From: Leptoclinus maculatus
Lineage: Eukaryota; Chordata; Actinopteri; Perciformes; Stichaeidae
Direction: 5' to 3'
DNA: 64,000 nt
Assembly: GCA_032191485.1 (NCBI GenBank)
Contig: JAVDOI010000016.1
Location: forward strand, 1,989,081-2,053,080
Shown here: piece after piece, positions 50,001 to 60,839 of the stretch
How the letters are laid out: each line of letters begins with the position of its first letter
Numbering within the stretch: the first letter of the stretch is position 1
Notes under the pieces: generated by a model
What the model saw: the letters and a program-made list of their open reading frames with translations, nothing else
Told to the model about the DNA's origin: nothing
Databases searched by the model: none
Program-made: the position numbers and the translations under genes

Positions 50001-50126
50001 GTCTGCATGGTTTGCCTGCGTCCTGTTTTCATCCCTTTTGGATTTGATGGAAGCCCAGATGCCGATACCGAGCACCAACAGGTAGAATATGATGGTGGCT
50101 ACGAGTCCCGGAACGTTGAGAGCCAT
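44019..50126 (-). CDS. slc5a7: High-affinity choline transporter 1-like (SLC5A7 family), copy B, 8 coding exons
   Basis: A sodium-coupled symporter homologous to copy A. Coding exons on the minus strand: 50126-49943, 47529-47416, 47283-47128, 46870-46722, 45995-45852, 45390-45237, 45021-44804 and 44585-44019, all in phase, giving 561 aa. Exons 1-7 have exactly the same lengths as in copy A. Motifs include GIWASIKSKRDE, TWVGGTFIIGTAETVYNP, AEPMRDRKYVTMMDPFQIKYG, GGLYSVAYTDVIQL, AVAAAVMSSTDSALLSAAS, PQLVCVLFVDISNGYGA and FPGCTLEDGVYVQYSPIRT. The region before exon 6's SASSS again lacks the GGIPWQ block of human CHT1, so the change predates the duplication. Exon 1 has the same GIWAS transmembrane start and a canonical GT donor. 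By eye the shared last exon is about 70% identical to copy A. The C-tail (from VQRPPQTHTPADG) is unrelated to copy A's. Confidence 0.88.
48994..49220 (+). repeat. Two diverged copies of a ~75-bp segment, 150 bp apart
   Basis: TTGTAACTATGCACCATTTC..TAAAATCTAATCTGA..TTAG and, 150 bp later, TTGTAACTATGGACCATTTC..TAAAATCTAATCTGA..TTAG. Both are followed by CTCATGAATGAGATTT, which is itself palindromic (CTCATGAATGAG). Confidence 0.8.
49903..49930. repeat. GCTGCA palindromic tract beside the exon 1 donor of copy B
   Basis: Five GCTGCA-type units in the intron start about 13 bp from the splice donor (49942). Each unit is part of the palindrome TGCAGCTGCA, so both strands read alike. Confidence 0.85.
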
Positions 50127-50958
50127 GCTATCCTCCTGAACAGTGCTGCAGCACAGAGCACAATGAGCTGCCGGGCATGCCGCTTTTATTAGGCAATGGT
50201 CTGGTTAAACCTGAATAAATTAACCCGTGCGTCCAGTCTGAGCGCTAGGTGTGGCTGCAGGCAGATGCGTTTTTTTCTGCAGAAAACTATGCACACCAAC
50301 CAACCAGTACAGACACATGTTCAGCCACTGATTGACAACATTTGATGCCACTCCTATACTGTAATCAAATGTCATTTTACAGCCAATTTCACCATTAATC
50401 TACGGTATTCGTGTAATACGGGTTTGTACTGTAGCAATGCATTGTGGGCTGTCCCATTTGAAGCAACAGCACAGAGACACTAAACAGTATCCTATGTTTT
50501 AAATTACAGTACACTACAGTATTTTTTGGAAAGTTGTGTTGCATAGAGAATGTGCACATCAACAAGAGGTCCTGCTTCATCTGCATCGATCAGGTTGTGC
50601 ATCTACAAATTAGACGGTAATTAAAAGCAATATTATTTTCCTCTCAGTATCTTATTCATACAGGTAACGTAGCATTACCAAAAAAAAAAGGTTTGAAATC
50701 AAACTGATGCTTTGCAAGCTGTGTAGATGTTAAGTCGATGATTTTAAAATGTCACTTATCAATGAGGTTTTAGAGTAACCGTTTAATCAAATACTAACCG
50801 TTTATCAACAGATCGGTAGCGGTTGTTGCTATGTAGCTGATAGCCGATGCAGATGTTGGACAAAGCAGTTGTTTTGAAGTGTTTGAACAATGCTTTTTTT
50901 TGGTGACATGTGTGAGATGAAATACTGCAAAGACACCGTAGAACAACTAACTGCTCCA
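50127..50958. other. Intergenic between copy B and the SMIM28-like gene
   Basis: This holds the promoter of copy B at its left end and the 3' end of the minus-strand gene at its right end. No gene was seen. Confidence 0.45.
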
Positions 50959-50959
50959 C

Positions 50960-50965
50960 TTTATT
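50960..50965 (-). terminator. Polyadenylation signal of the SMIM28-like gene
   Basis: A minus-strand AATAAA about 725 bp past the stop codon. Confidence 0.45.
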
Positions 50966-51688
50966 GTCAGTCATTGTATCCAGAGGTCAGACAATGAGAC
51001 CGTGAATATCACACAGCAAAAATGAATACAAGTATCAATATTACAAAATACATCTCTAAAAGGATGCTACAGCTTGCGTTACAGATAAAATACACATAGT
51101 AAGAGTAGAAAATAGAATGATTTCAATCCAGATGTACATTTTTACAATCCTAGCCTTTCCAGGTTATGTATGAGGAATAATGTAAAAAGTTATGTTAAAA
51201 GCACTCAGTCGATTCTGCACCTTCTTCAGTCATGTCTATACTGTACAGGGGCAGCAGAGTACAGACGGGGGTCTTAGAGAACTGTCTTGTATCTGAAATA
51301 TCAGGAGGTTTGATTCCTGTGAAAGTCCACATTTATCAAGAGAGGGACGCCTAAAATAAAAAATCAAACCAGTCATTCTGTATCAGAGTCATGAGTGTTC
51401 AGCAGCATGAACTTGTCTGTTAGAGGGAGAATCACGGAGGATATATCATCCAATGGGAGGTTTGAAGACGGACTTTGTGGTCTCGATCCCAGTCAACCAA
51501 ACCACATCTAAAAATCTATACAGATCTACAAAAGAGGTGTTGGTGCAGCAGGTGTTGGCAATCTCTTCTTCTAACTCAAGATCTACGTTGATGCTCAGTC
51601 TCAGGTCTGATGATGTTTTCCTCAACAGGAAATCAGTAGACATGTTATCATACTCCATCCTCTTCTCTCCTCTGTATCCTGCCTTGAT

Positions 51689-53312
51689 TCAGTCCTTGTT
51701 TTCTTCCTCAAGGGTCGCCTGGTCGTTCGGCCTCATCCCGTCTTCTTCATCTCTGCCGCCCGTCTCTGGTCCAGGACTTGGCGGAAGCAGCTCCAAGTCC
51801 CTGGAGCTGCTCGTGCTGGCGGCTCTGGCTATCCTGGTGAGCGTCTGTTCGTACGGCGAGGGCAGGTAGACCATGAGGAAGACGCCGTCCGTCGTGTCCT
51901 GCTCGGAGCTGGAGCTGGGCCGCCGGTGCCGTCTGCTGGACTGCCGTCTGCTGGTCTGGCGTCGGAGGGAGGACAGCAGCTCGCAGTTCCTCTCCGGGTC
52001 CTGCAGGTCCTCCAGGGCGATCACGTTGGCCAATCCCAGTTTGCCGTTCAGGCCGAAGCCGTGCCTGCGGCGCCACATCAGGAAGCCGAGGACACTGAAG
52101 AGGAGGAGGAGGACGGAGACGGCTGCTAGGGTGATGAAGGTGATGGATTTTGCACTGATGATGGCCTCACCTGAGCTCTGGCCCTGTGAGTCAGGCACAG
52201 AAAGATTGATACATGATCATGGCATCACAATTCGTACATATAACTTCTTAGTAAAATAAATAGTAAAGTCAGATGGTATTCAGACATCTGGCCAACAGAG
52301 GGTGCTGCCAGTCACAAAACATCTGTTTGGCCCCTTCATGCGAGTTAATCTGTACAATCTGGACCATCAAAACAGAGTGTTAGTGTGAGTACACTGCCGC
52401 TGAATACACACGTTAATACTTCATAAATGTTGATAGCACTCTGAATGAGAGATTAAGATTGAATAAAGCAAAATCAAAGTAGTAGTGTTACATTTTGCTG
52501 TTCGTCTTTTGAGCATGAGCATCAAATCTGAATGAATAGAAGTAATATTAAAAAAATATCTTAAATGCAAACCATCTGTGGGTAAACTAAGAAACTTGAA
52601 AGTTGTGTTTCCTGTTCGTGTTTGCACTTTGAAATGTTTCCCACTCCACAAACAGTTTGCAGAGATTAATCATTTTATAATAAGGTATAGAAATGTATGG
52701 ATTAAATACTTAATTTCGCATTAACTGGTCGTCACAAGTAGTATCGCAGTGTGGGAAATCTCCTGTCCATACGACACTATGTAGTTCTGAGTTACTATAT
52801 AATGGAGAGAATTTTAAGAAAAGAAAATTTGGGTCTTCAAGTTAAAACTTAAAAATGGGTCCTTTTTTTAAACTCTCCATTGCCCGGATTACCAACAACA
52901 TTCAACAGTCAGATAAAGACTGTATCTGGCATTTTGACATTAACCTTGTTAATCTCATTGGCCAAATGCCAAAATGGCATCATTTTGCTGATTCTGTGTA
53001 AAGCCTCGCGCATGTGGAAGCCCCCATTTTGATCTTGCAGATGTCCGTCTTTAATAATCTTTACAAACTGCGAAAGGTGCGAACTTTGTTCAGTAAGAAG
53101 CTACAAAAAATAGTAATATTTTAGTTCATGATGTACAATTATGACAGCATTCTGCTTCTGGTTTTACAGATTTTACAGATTAAAGGATTGGATAAACTCA
53201 CCGAAGCCTGTCCGTTGGTGAAGGGCAGAGACGAGGGTCCGGGCGAATAGTCCAGAGAGTCCCGGCCGGCCGGTCCAAACTTCATCCAGCTGCTCTCCAA
53301 CAGATACCGCAT
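51689..53312 (-). CDS. smim28: Small single-pass membrane protein resembling SMIM28, 2 coding exons
   Basis: Exons 53312-53202 and 52183-51689 join in phase 0 (GCT TCG/GGC CAG) to give about 201 aa. The start MRYLLESSWMKFGPAGR resembles, from memory, the human SMIM28 start MRGLLGSSWKKFGHAGR. One transmembrane helix follows (about residues 50-72, ITLAAVSVLLLLFSVLGFLMW) with WRRRH on its inner side, so the long C-terminal part is probably cytoplasmic. That part is rich in Arg and Ser (SLRRQTSRRQSSRRHRR) and then acidic. It carries LPSPYE, comparable to the PPSYE-type motif near the SMIM28 C-terminus. No enzymatic domain is visible and the function is unknown. Its position beside arfgef3 supports the identification, since I recall the human genes being neighbours on 6q23. 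Confidence 0.6.
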
Positions 53313-53477
53313 GGTGGAGGATCTGAAGCCCAGCCGGAGCCGGGGGCTACAGGGGCCGAGAGAGAGAGCTCAGAGAGATGTGTGGTGGACGCGGAGAGAT
53401 GAGGAGGACAAGTTCGCTGTGAGCTCAGAGGGTCACTGACTGCTGAGCTGAAGTGATCAGCCTGAAATAATAACCGC

Positions 53478-53521
53478 GGGGGGGAGGGAGGAGGGAGGAG
53501 GGAGGAGGGAGGAGGGAGGAA
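53478..53521. repeat. (GGGAGGA)n G-rich repeat
   Basis: About six GGAGGGA units on the plus strand, 165 bp upstream of the SMIM28-like start codon. The several G-runs could fold as a G-quadruplex on the template side. Confidence 0.85.
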
Positions 53522-53559
53522 GAAACGAGGGCAGCAGATAGTCCGTGTGTCCAGCTGAG

Positions 53560-54237
53560 AGGAGAAACGTCACCGGTCCTGATGGGAGGATTTACAGCTG
53601 CTGGAAGCTGGTCAGCAGCAACAACACACAACTGAGTGTGTGTGCATTTGGTTTGTGTGTTGTGTGTTGATGAGACAAGGATGAACGGACAATGATTCAC
53701 ATGTGTTCATGGTTAAAAGAAACCAATGATAAATGGCGGTGGGAGACCGGACAGAGACAGCCGTCTCAAGTGTAAAAGACAAAACACTTTGTTTCACAAA
53801 GGATCCACTTCGGCCTCGTCCTTAAGAGCTCGAGTGTCAACATCTCAAAAAGTCGATGCACTTCCATCTGTGGCCACTATGTTAAAAATCCTTGTATGAA
53901 CAGTGCGGTCCTTGGAAGATGGTTACAAATCACAGGGATGTGCAGTGTTATATGTAGCCAGTAAATCCTGGTCCATATCCAAGCTATATTAGAACTAAAA
54001 GTTTACTACTCAGTGGGTCATTATACATAAATATGTTAAGCCCAACCATGATATATTTTCTAAACAAGTTTTTCCTTTTGAATTTGCAATGTTAACCACG
54101 TGTTTATTGCGACCGTAGTGGAGCGTCACAGTTAGTTAGAAAGGGACGCTAACGTTCCTGACCCGAGGGTCAGCGTGCGACGAGCTGGGATGAGAACGAG
54201 TTGCGACAACATGATGACAAACGTGAGATAAACTGCT
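53560..54237. other. Intergenic between the SMIM28-like promoter and the arfgef3 3' end
   Basis: No gene is supported on either strand. Confidence 0.4.
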
Positions 54238-54694
54238 TTTATTGTACAACACACAGAGCAGACAGGCAAAGCCAGAGCAGGGTTAGAAACTTCAGCAGGA
54301 GAGATTACAGGTGCCTTTATTTGATATCAAAAGCGGAAGAAAACAAAAATACACTTTTAGAAATCAGTCACATTTAGCTGACCTGCTGATGCCGGTCCAG
54401 CAGCGAAGCGTTCAAGGTCAGCGAAGGAAGCAAACAGACACACCGACCACCTGAATGAGCGTGCAGAAAGCCTGCGTTCGTACCGGGAACCGTCTGCACA
54501 TTCATCTGCAGGGATACGAACGGATACATCGTACATTTTGACAGTTGTGCCGTTCCAAAAGCAGCCTTAAAGTCCCACACAAACCATTTGGCAATGTCTT
54601 TCTACCTGTGAGTTTCTAGCACTCAAAAGGGACACAAATAATCTGCAATTAAATATTCCACGTTGTCCGAGTCGTCCTGTCCTGCTTTACACCT

Positions 54695-54719
54695 CACACA
54701 CACACACACACACACACAC
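54695..54719. repeat. (CA)n microsatellite
   Basis: Twelve CA units. Confidence 0.95.
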
Positions 54720-57298
54720 TTTTCTTTGGAGTGAAGAACCTAGTTACACGTATTTAGCTGTATGAGGGTCAACAATCTTGTCATCGTCAGTGGTTCAAGT
54801 TCAGGTGCAGCAGCCGGAGCTCAAGATCCAGTTTCTGGTTAATAGAGTTTAAGGTGCAGCTCAAAAAAGAACAAAAAAAACAGGAGGTAACAGAAGAGAA
54901 AGTTATGAAACGCAGCAATGTGGAAACATAAAATCTAATCCCATGTTATCTAAACCAACAATCACACTTACTTCACCCGGAGTCAAGCTCCAAAACCACG
55001 GAATCCTTCATTTTCCACGATGCATCATTTCTAACAAATGCCTTTTTTTTTTTTAAAGAAAAGGGATATTTCTGTTCAGCTGACTGGTAGTACCTTTTAT
55101 TTCTCCGGCTCTATATGTTCTCGTGACGCCCTCTTGTCATGTGCCCTTCCACAAAGTTCAAAAGTCTGGGTCATATACAGTCTACTTTCTCCGTCAGTGT
55201 CAGACAACAGGACATTTGTAGTTTAAGCTGCTTTGCTTTCCTTCCTTCACGCTCAGCCTCCCTGCAAATTAAACTTAGCGACTGTTCGCAAAACAAACCA
55301 GACAAATATCTCATCCATCATCCGAGTTGTCTAAACTAGTTTATTTTTTTTATATATAAGCAAAACCTTCTAAACTAAAGATTAATTTACACTTTGTTTT
55401 TTAGGAAGTTCTTTTTCAAGATATACTAGCAATCTGTCGTAGCTCTGAGCAAAACAAGCGTATTGGGTCACTGCCTTCAATCTGTTCAGGGACCCAATAA
55501 TCCCTCGGCTGCACACTAAACTGTAGATGGTTTTACTGTAAATTATCAGTACAAATGCGATTACAGCTTCCCAGCAAAAGGACAAAAGAAGGAGCTTTTA
55601 CAATAACAGAAAGCAATAAGATCTAAAAAATCTAAGACTTTGTGGGAAACATCTTTCTGGCGATGGAGCACTGTACTTTACCCAAGTGCATCAAATCTGC
55701 TTAGAGTGCAGATAACGTTTTGTGCTCGTGATGATCTTCAGCATGCCACAACTTCTACGTTCAGGAATCAATCTCGTCTTAATCTCCGCGCTATATGACA
55801 AACGCACAGTCGTGGTACAACTCAGCAGTGCAGACAAAAGAGTCATCGTTAACACAAGAAACACAAACAACACAAACAACATCCTTGAGGCTTAAAGTAG
55901 GACAATCATCAGAGTGAATGACTGAATGAAAACCGGGCGAAGTAGGAACCAACAAAAACTGCTGTTGCATGACACCGACACATTAGTCGAATGCTTTTTT
56001 TAGATGGAAACGCTGGCATGGACTTAACACCAACTAAACCCTTCCCTTCACTGCTGCTGATCACACTGACGGCCGACAACATCTGTCCATCGTCCTCAAA
56101 CAGCAGGGAGTGGGGACGGGTCAGGGACACTGAATGGGGGTTGAGAGACGGCAAGGACAGGACAGAGAGGCGAGACACACTAAAGCTTCCTGGGAGCAAA
56201 TGTGCGAGATAGGTTTGCGAGTAGGAACTGGGCCGAGGTTTCTCTGACATCCTGTTATCTGATGTTAGTTCAGTATTCAGTTTACTGAGGTAATAAATCA
56301 AGTGAGAAGTTGGATAATTTTCTCATAGACATCCATCAATCGGACTCATTTTACACCTCCTGGTGGTCACTAGAAATAATGCAAGTTTAAGGCACTTCTG
56401 CATTTGCTTCATTTTTACAGGCCTGGAGGTTGTCGCTTGTCCAAATTAAGATTTACAGGCGAAAAAAGAAGAGTAAATCTTCTTAGGAGCTTCACATGCC
56501 CCTCCCTCCCCGACCTGCCTGCCTGCCCTGCCGCCCTCAATGTGGTCAGAGCTGCTGAAGTTAGCATCAATTCAACACGCTCTTCTTTTATAACGGTCAT
56601 AATCTGTCCTAAAATGCACAGTGGCTTGAATGAAGGTTGTTTTTAGTATCATCCAGGTGAGAGCAGTGGCATTATTTGTTAGAAGATAACAACCTAAAGA
56701 CCTGCAGATTAATGCAAACCAAGATGGGTAGCAAACAGTACAAGATCGCGTTCAGTCAAGTCATGTGGTCATTGAAATCTGAGCGGTTCATCCTCTGTAG
56801 AGCAAGAATTACCTCAGTAAACTTCATAGAAATCTGCGTGCCTTAAATGACGAAATTTCATGCGTACAAGTGGAAAGTTCTGGTCTGATTGTGTCGTTAG
56901 CGGAGAAGATCAGGCGTCAGAAATGAGACTGAGAAGATCCACAGCAAATGTCAGCAGTTCTGATAACTATTATTGTTGTTGTTGCAAGTCATTTATCAAG
57001 CAAAACTTCCCAAATAAAATAATGTCTTATAACATTGTTACGTATATATATCTGTGTGTTCTGGACTGCTGGTCAGACAGAAGAAGATATTTGAAGACTT
57101 CAACAGAACAACAGAAAAAAAACATCTACTTATTAGTTGGAGCTTAACGTGTAAAAGTTGCATATGAAAGATGAAAAAAAATGAAAACTCTCAAAAAAAT
57201 TGAAAATGCTCAAAATGACACGTTAAATATCTTAAATAATAAAGCATTTACATAAATACATGTACACACATAAACAGTGAAAAAGAACGCGTTGTATA

Positions 57299-57321
57299 TT
57301 ATATTATATATATATATATAT
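57299..57321. repeat. (AT)n microsatellite
   Basis: About ten AT units with one interruption. Confidence 0.9.
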
Positions 57322-58097
57322 ACATACTGCATGTGGGGTTTTGGTTAAAATAAATACTTGATCGCTCCGTTCCAGAAGGTTTAAGAGTGAATAATAAACA
57401 TTCAGTTGAAGTAAAATGATGACTGCACATTATTTAAAGCTCGATATAGAAATAGCATTACAGCGACAAACATTCGTGTACAATCAGTTCAAATGCAAAA
57501 CATGTCTCTACCGGATGTAACGGAGCTCATAAAACAATATCTGAAGTTGACCTTATTTTAGCTAGATGTATTTTTTTAATGCTAGTGATCTGTTATGTTC
57601 TGAAACAGTAAATGTTCCCTCATTGCATCATCTGCGGAGTCATCATTGTTATTTACCTCTATCTCATAACGAGTAGTAATATTGGCCAAAACAGGGTTGA
57701 AAATACACCTCAAGTTGTAAAAAAAGAAAAAAGAACTTTTCCTTAAAGCTACCCTGTAGAGTTTTGGACCACATGGAGTTAATGTAAATAAAGCTCAAAA
57801 CAAAACTCCACAGCGTACCTTTTAAAAAGTATGCAAATAAACTTAACAGTAATCATAATTCATTGCATATGCGCACATTTTAGGTCTGCAGCCACATTAG
57901 GATGAAGCAATAATTAAATGTTATTGTTTACCACCTTGGAGGTAAAATTATGAGTGCATTCGTTTTTCAAAACTGACAACAAGCTTATCATATTTAAATG
58001 CTTTGACACAGTATGTGTGTATGTGTTGAATTTCCATGATATACAAAAAAATTCCTTCATTCTTCTCATCACATCATTTCATCTGCCAATCCAAAAC

Positions 58098-58290
58098 TTA
58101 AAGGGCCAGTGTTGAGCATTTTGTGGGATCTATTAGAAAAAAAGGGAATATAATATTCATAACTATGTTTTCATTAGTTAACAATGACCTGAAACTAAGA
58201 ATCGTTGGGTGTTTGTTAGTTTAGAATGATTCAGTCATGTTTCTACAGTAGCCCAGAGCGGACAAACCAAACCTAGCCTTTCGCCACCTT
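58098..58290 (+). repeat. Dispersed teleost repeat beginning TTAAAGGGCCAGTGT
   Basis: It starts TTAAAGGGCCAGTG and contains GGAATATAATATTCATAACTA, TTTTCATTAG and CCAGAGCGGACAAACCAAAC, the order I know from an abundant percomorph repeat. Its terminus is the reverse complement of the one at 23463-23482. Confidence 0.65.
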
Positions 58291-58606
58291 TCTGCGACAC
58301 GCTTGGGGTGGGGTCAATGTCGTCCTCGCTCTTCAAAAGTGCCACTAATCCATATGATAACATCTACCAACCAGGTTTCTCATAAGTCCAGCTCGTTCCA
58401 CCAGTCTGTTACATTACGATGTCAGTCTGCGTTTGCGTTGCATCATCAGCAAATCAAACTCATCATCAATCTACCGCACAGCGGCGCCTTCACGCCACGC
58501 CATTAAACCAATCTAATTCATCTCTCGTCTGTTTACGTCCTTCACTGACCCGGCAGACTGCGCTCTTCGTCCGGTGCTTTTTGTTTGCATTTTCCTCGCC
58601 GCAATG

Positions 58607-60804
58607 TCACACGGTGATGTCGTAGAGTCTGCCGACGCGGCTCAGCCATTCGCGCAGCGCCAGGCGGACACGGCCGTCGGTCACGTGGCAGGAGAGCTGG
58701 CTGAGGCAGGGGTAGAGCGCCGGCTGGAGCGCCAGGAACGAGGCATCTGACAGGAGGAGGACCTGATTGAGGAGAATCAAGACCATGTTGGTCCACGCCT
58801 GCAAGGGCAGAGAAAAAATGTCAACAAAGCTCAACACTCAAGCGGATGTTTGTCTTCCACACACACACATGCATGACTATGCATCTGAGGTCCTTTATAT
58901 TCATTTCTAAGAGCTGTCACTTTTCTCTTAACTTGACAGAATTTGGTGCGTTTGTGTGTTCTGTTATTAAAACAAAATAAGATGCATTTAAACTATGCAC
59001 TTCAAGAACCCAACTGAAAACCCCGCAGCTCACCCCTCCCTTTCCCTTTCCTGTTGTTAACTTGACAGACGAGACAAAACAACGTCTAAACTTGTGTGAC
59101 GATAAAATTGTATCCGCACCTGTATCTGAGCCTCAGAGTCCCTCAGTGAGACGCTGTGGGAGCTGATGGTGGATCCTGATCGTGGTCTCTTCTCCTGCCT
59201 CAGAACCTCAGGTCCCGCACTGACTGAGTGCCTCAATGGGGGAACCTGCTGGTCCACCAGATGTTGGGGCCTCTGCAGGGGCCTTTGAGGGTCCACCAGG
59301 CCCCTCCTCTCCCCGCCTCCTCCTCCTGCTGCCGCCCGGCCCTGCTCCTTCATGAACAGGTTGACATGGCTCTGCTGCTGCGGCTGCTGTTTCCTGCGTT
59401 TGTACTCCGTCATCAGCTTGCTTATGGTTTTGTCCGTGGCGATGGTGTAGAGTTTGTTCCCAGCGCTTTCCCACCATTCCTTTCTCCTTCCTGGTCCAGC
59501 GCCGCCAGGAGCTCCTCCTACAGAGCTTCCTGTCATCCCGGAGTCCCTCCTCTCGGCCTCGTACCGGATGTGGTGGGGCAGACTGCCTGTGCAGCTGTAA
59601 GGAGAAAAGAACAGGTCACTTTAATTGGACAGGTGCTACACTGAACAAGAGGGCGCAGGTAACCCGAGTAATGTGCGAGTGAAGCATTGATTGAAACTAA
59701 GGCCTGTCAAATGTTCTGCAAAAATGCACAAGATCAAATGTGTCAATTAAAACACATCTGCAGGGGTTACATGCTTGTGCACAAGTGAAGAACCAGCTGT
59801 TACATGGCAGGTAGAGAAAGCTGTTCATCAGATGGATAAGGTGTTACATTTGATTCTTGTGTTCAGGGTGGAGACAGACATTCGGCAAGTCGCCATTATA
59901 ACAACATAACAATGACTGAAGTCCGACCTGACTCCTGGGCTGGGTGTGGGCGTGTCTCCTGGTGATGCTGAGCTGTCGGCCGGCTGAGACCTGTACCCGC
60001 CTTCCTCTGATGGCGTCCCCCTCGCCGACAGCCCGCTCGCTGAAGACGGAGTAGAGGTCTCGGACTGGAAGAGAGGCAGGAAGAAGACATGATCTCCTCC
60101 TCCTGTTCCTCCTCTCTGCAGCGCCATCTCCTCCAGCATGTTCTCCAGGTCGCGGTGCATCTGAATGTAGCTGTTGCACAGATCCATGCACAGCTTGTAG
60201 AGGCGTTTGACCAGCCACGCCCAGTCCGCGCTGCTCAGCGGCTGCACGCTGAGAGATGGGATGGGGGCTCGCCAGTGATAGCGTTTATCCCGGCCTCGAG
60301 GGGGGCTGACCTGCTCGAGGAAAGTTCATTTTTGATATTAGAACATTAGTAATTCATCACACTCGTTACATTAGGAGGGTGAAAAGTTCAAGAAACCCTC
60401 TAAGGACGGAGCTCATCAAACTGTAGAAAACTAGAGGACATTACTAATGGATAAGAGAGCAGACTTATATAGGCACATCTTTTATTTTAGTTGTTTTGTT
60501 TCTATGGTCACCTGTCAATCACTGTGGCCTCTGACAATTTACATATCAAATCTGTAAGCACTGTTTTCTTTGTCTTTTTAGCTTTTGTGGAGATCACTGC
60601 TCATCCTTTCTACACCGTTGTTTTTCTACTTTTTATGATTAATTAAATAAAAACAGAACTTGTTCTGAGCAGTTGATGATTTGTCCTTGTTTTAAACCGT
60701 TAAAAGCTTTATTAACTGAGAATAAGTTAAATCACTGTTGTATTATCACAATCAAAAAAGACAATTATTCTATATTATATATTATACCTACTATCACTGA
60801 AGAA

Positions 60805-60839
<35 letters not shown>

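Larger units (their letters stand above)
54238..58606 (-). other. arfgef3: Probable long 3' untranslated region of arfgef3
   Basis: No coding exon was found in this 4.4 kb immediately downstream of the arfgef3 stop codon. A minus-strand AATAAA (54238-54243) is a possible end of the transcript. It contains (CA)n at 54695-54719, (AT)n at about 57299-57321 and a dispersed repeat at 58098. A long 3' untranslated region is usual for this gene in vertebrates, as I recall; the boundary is inferred. Confidence 0.4.

Noticed and set aside
51453..51869. 138-codon plus-strand frame
   Set aside because: Antisense to the SMIM28-like coding exon and its 3' untranslated region, with no independent support.
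59228..59644. 138-codon plus-strand frame
   Set aside because: Antisense shadow of an arfgef3 exon.
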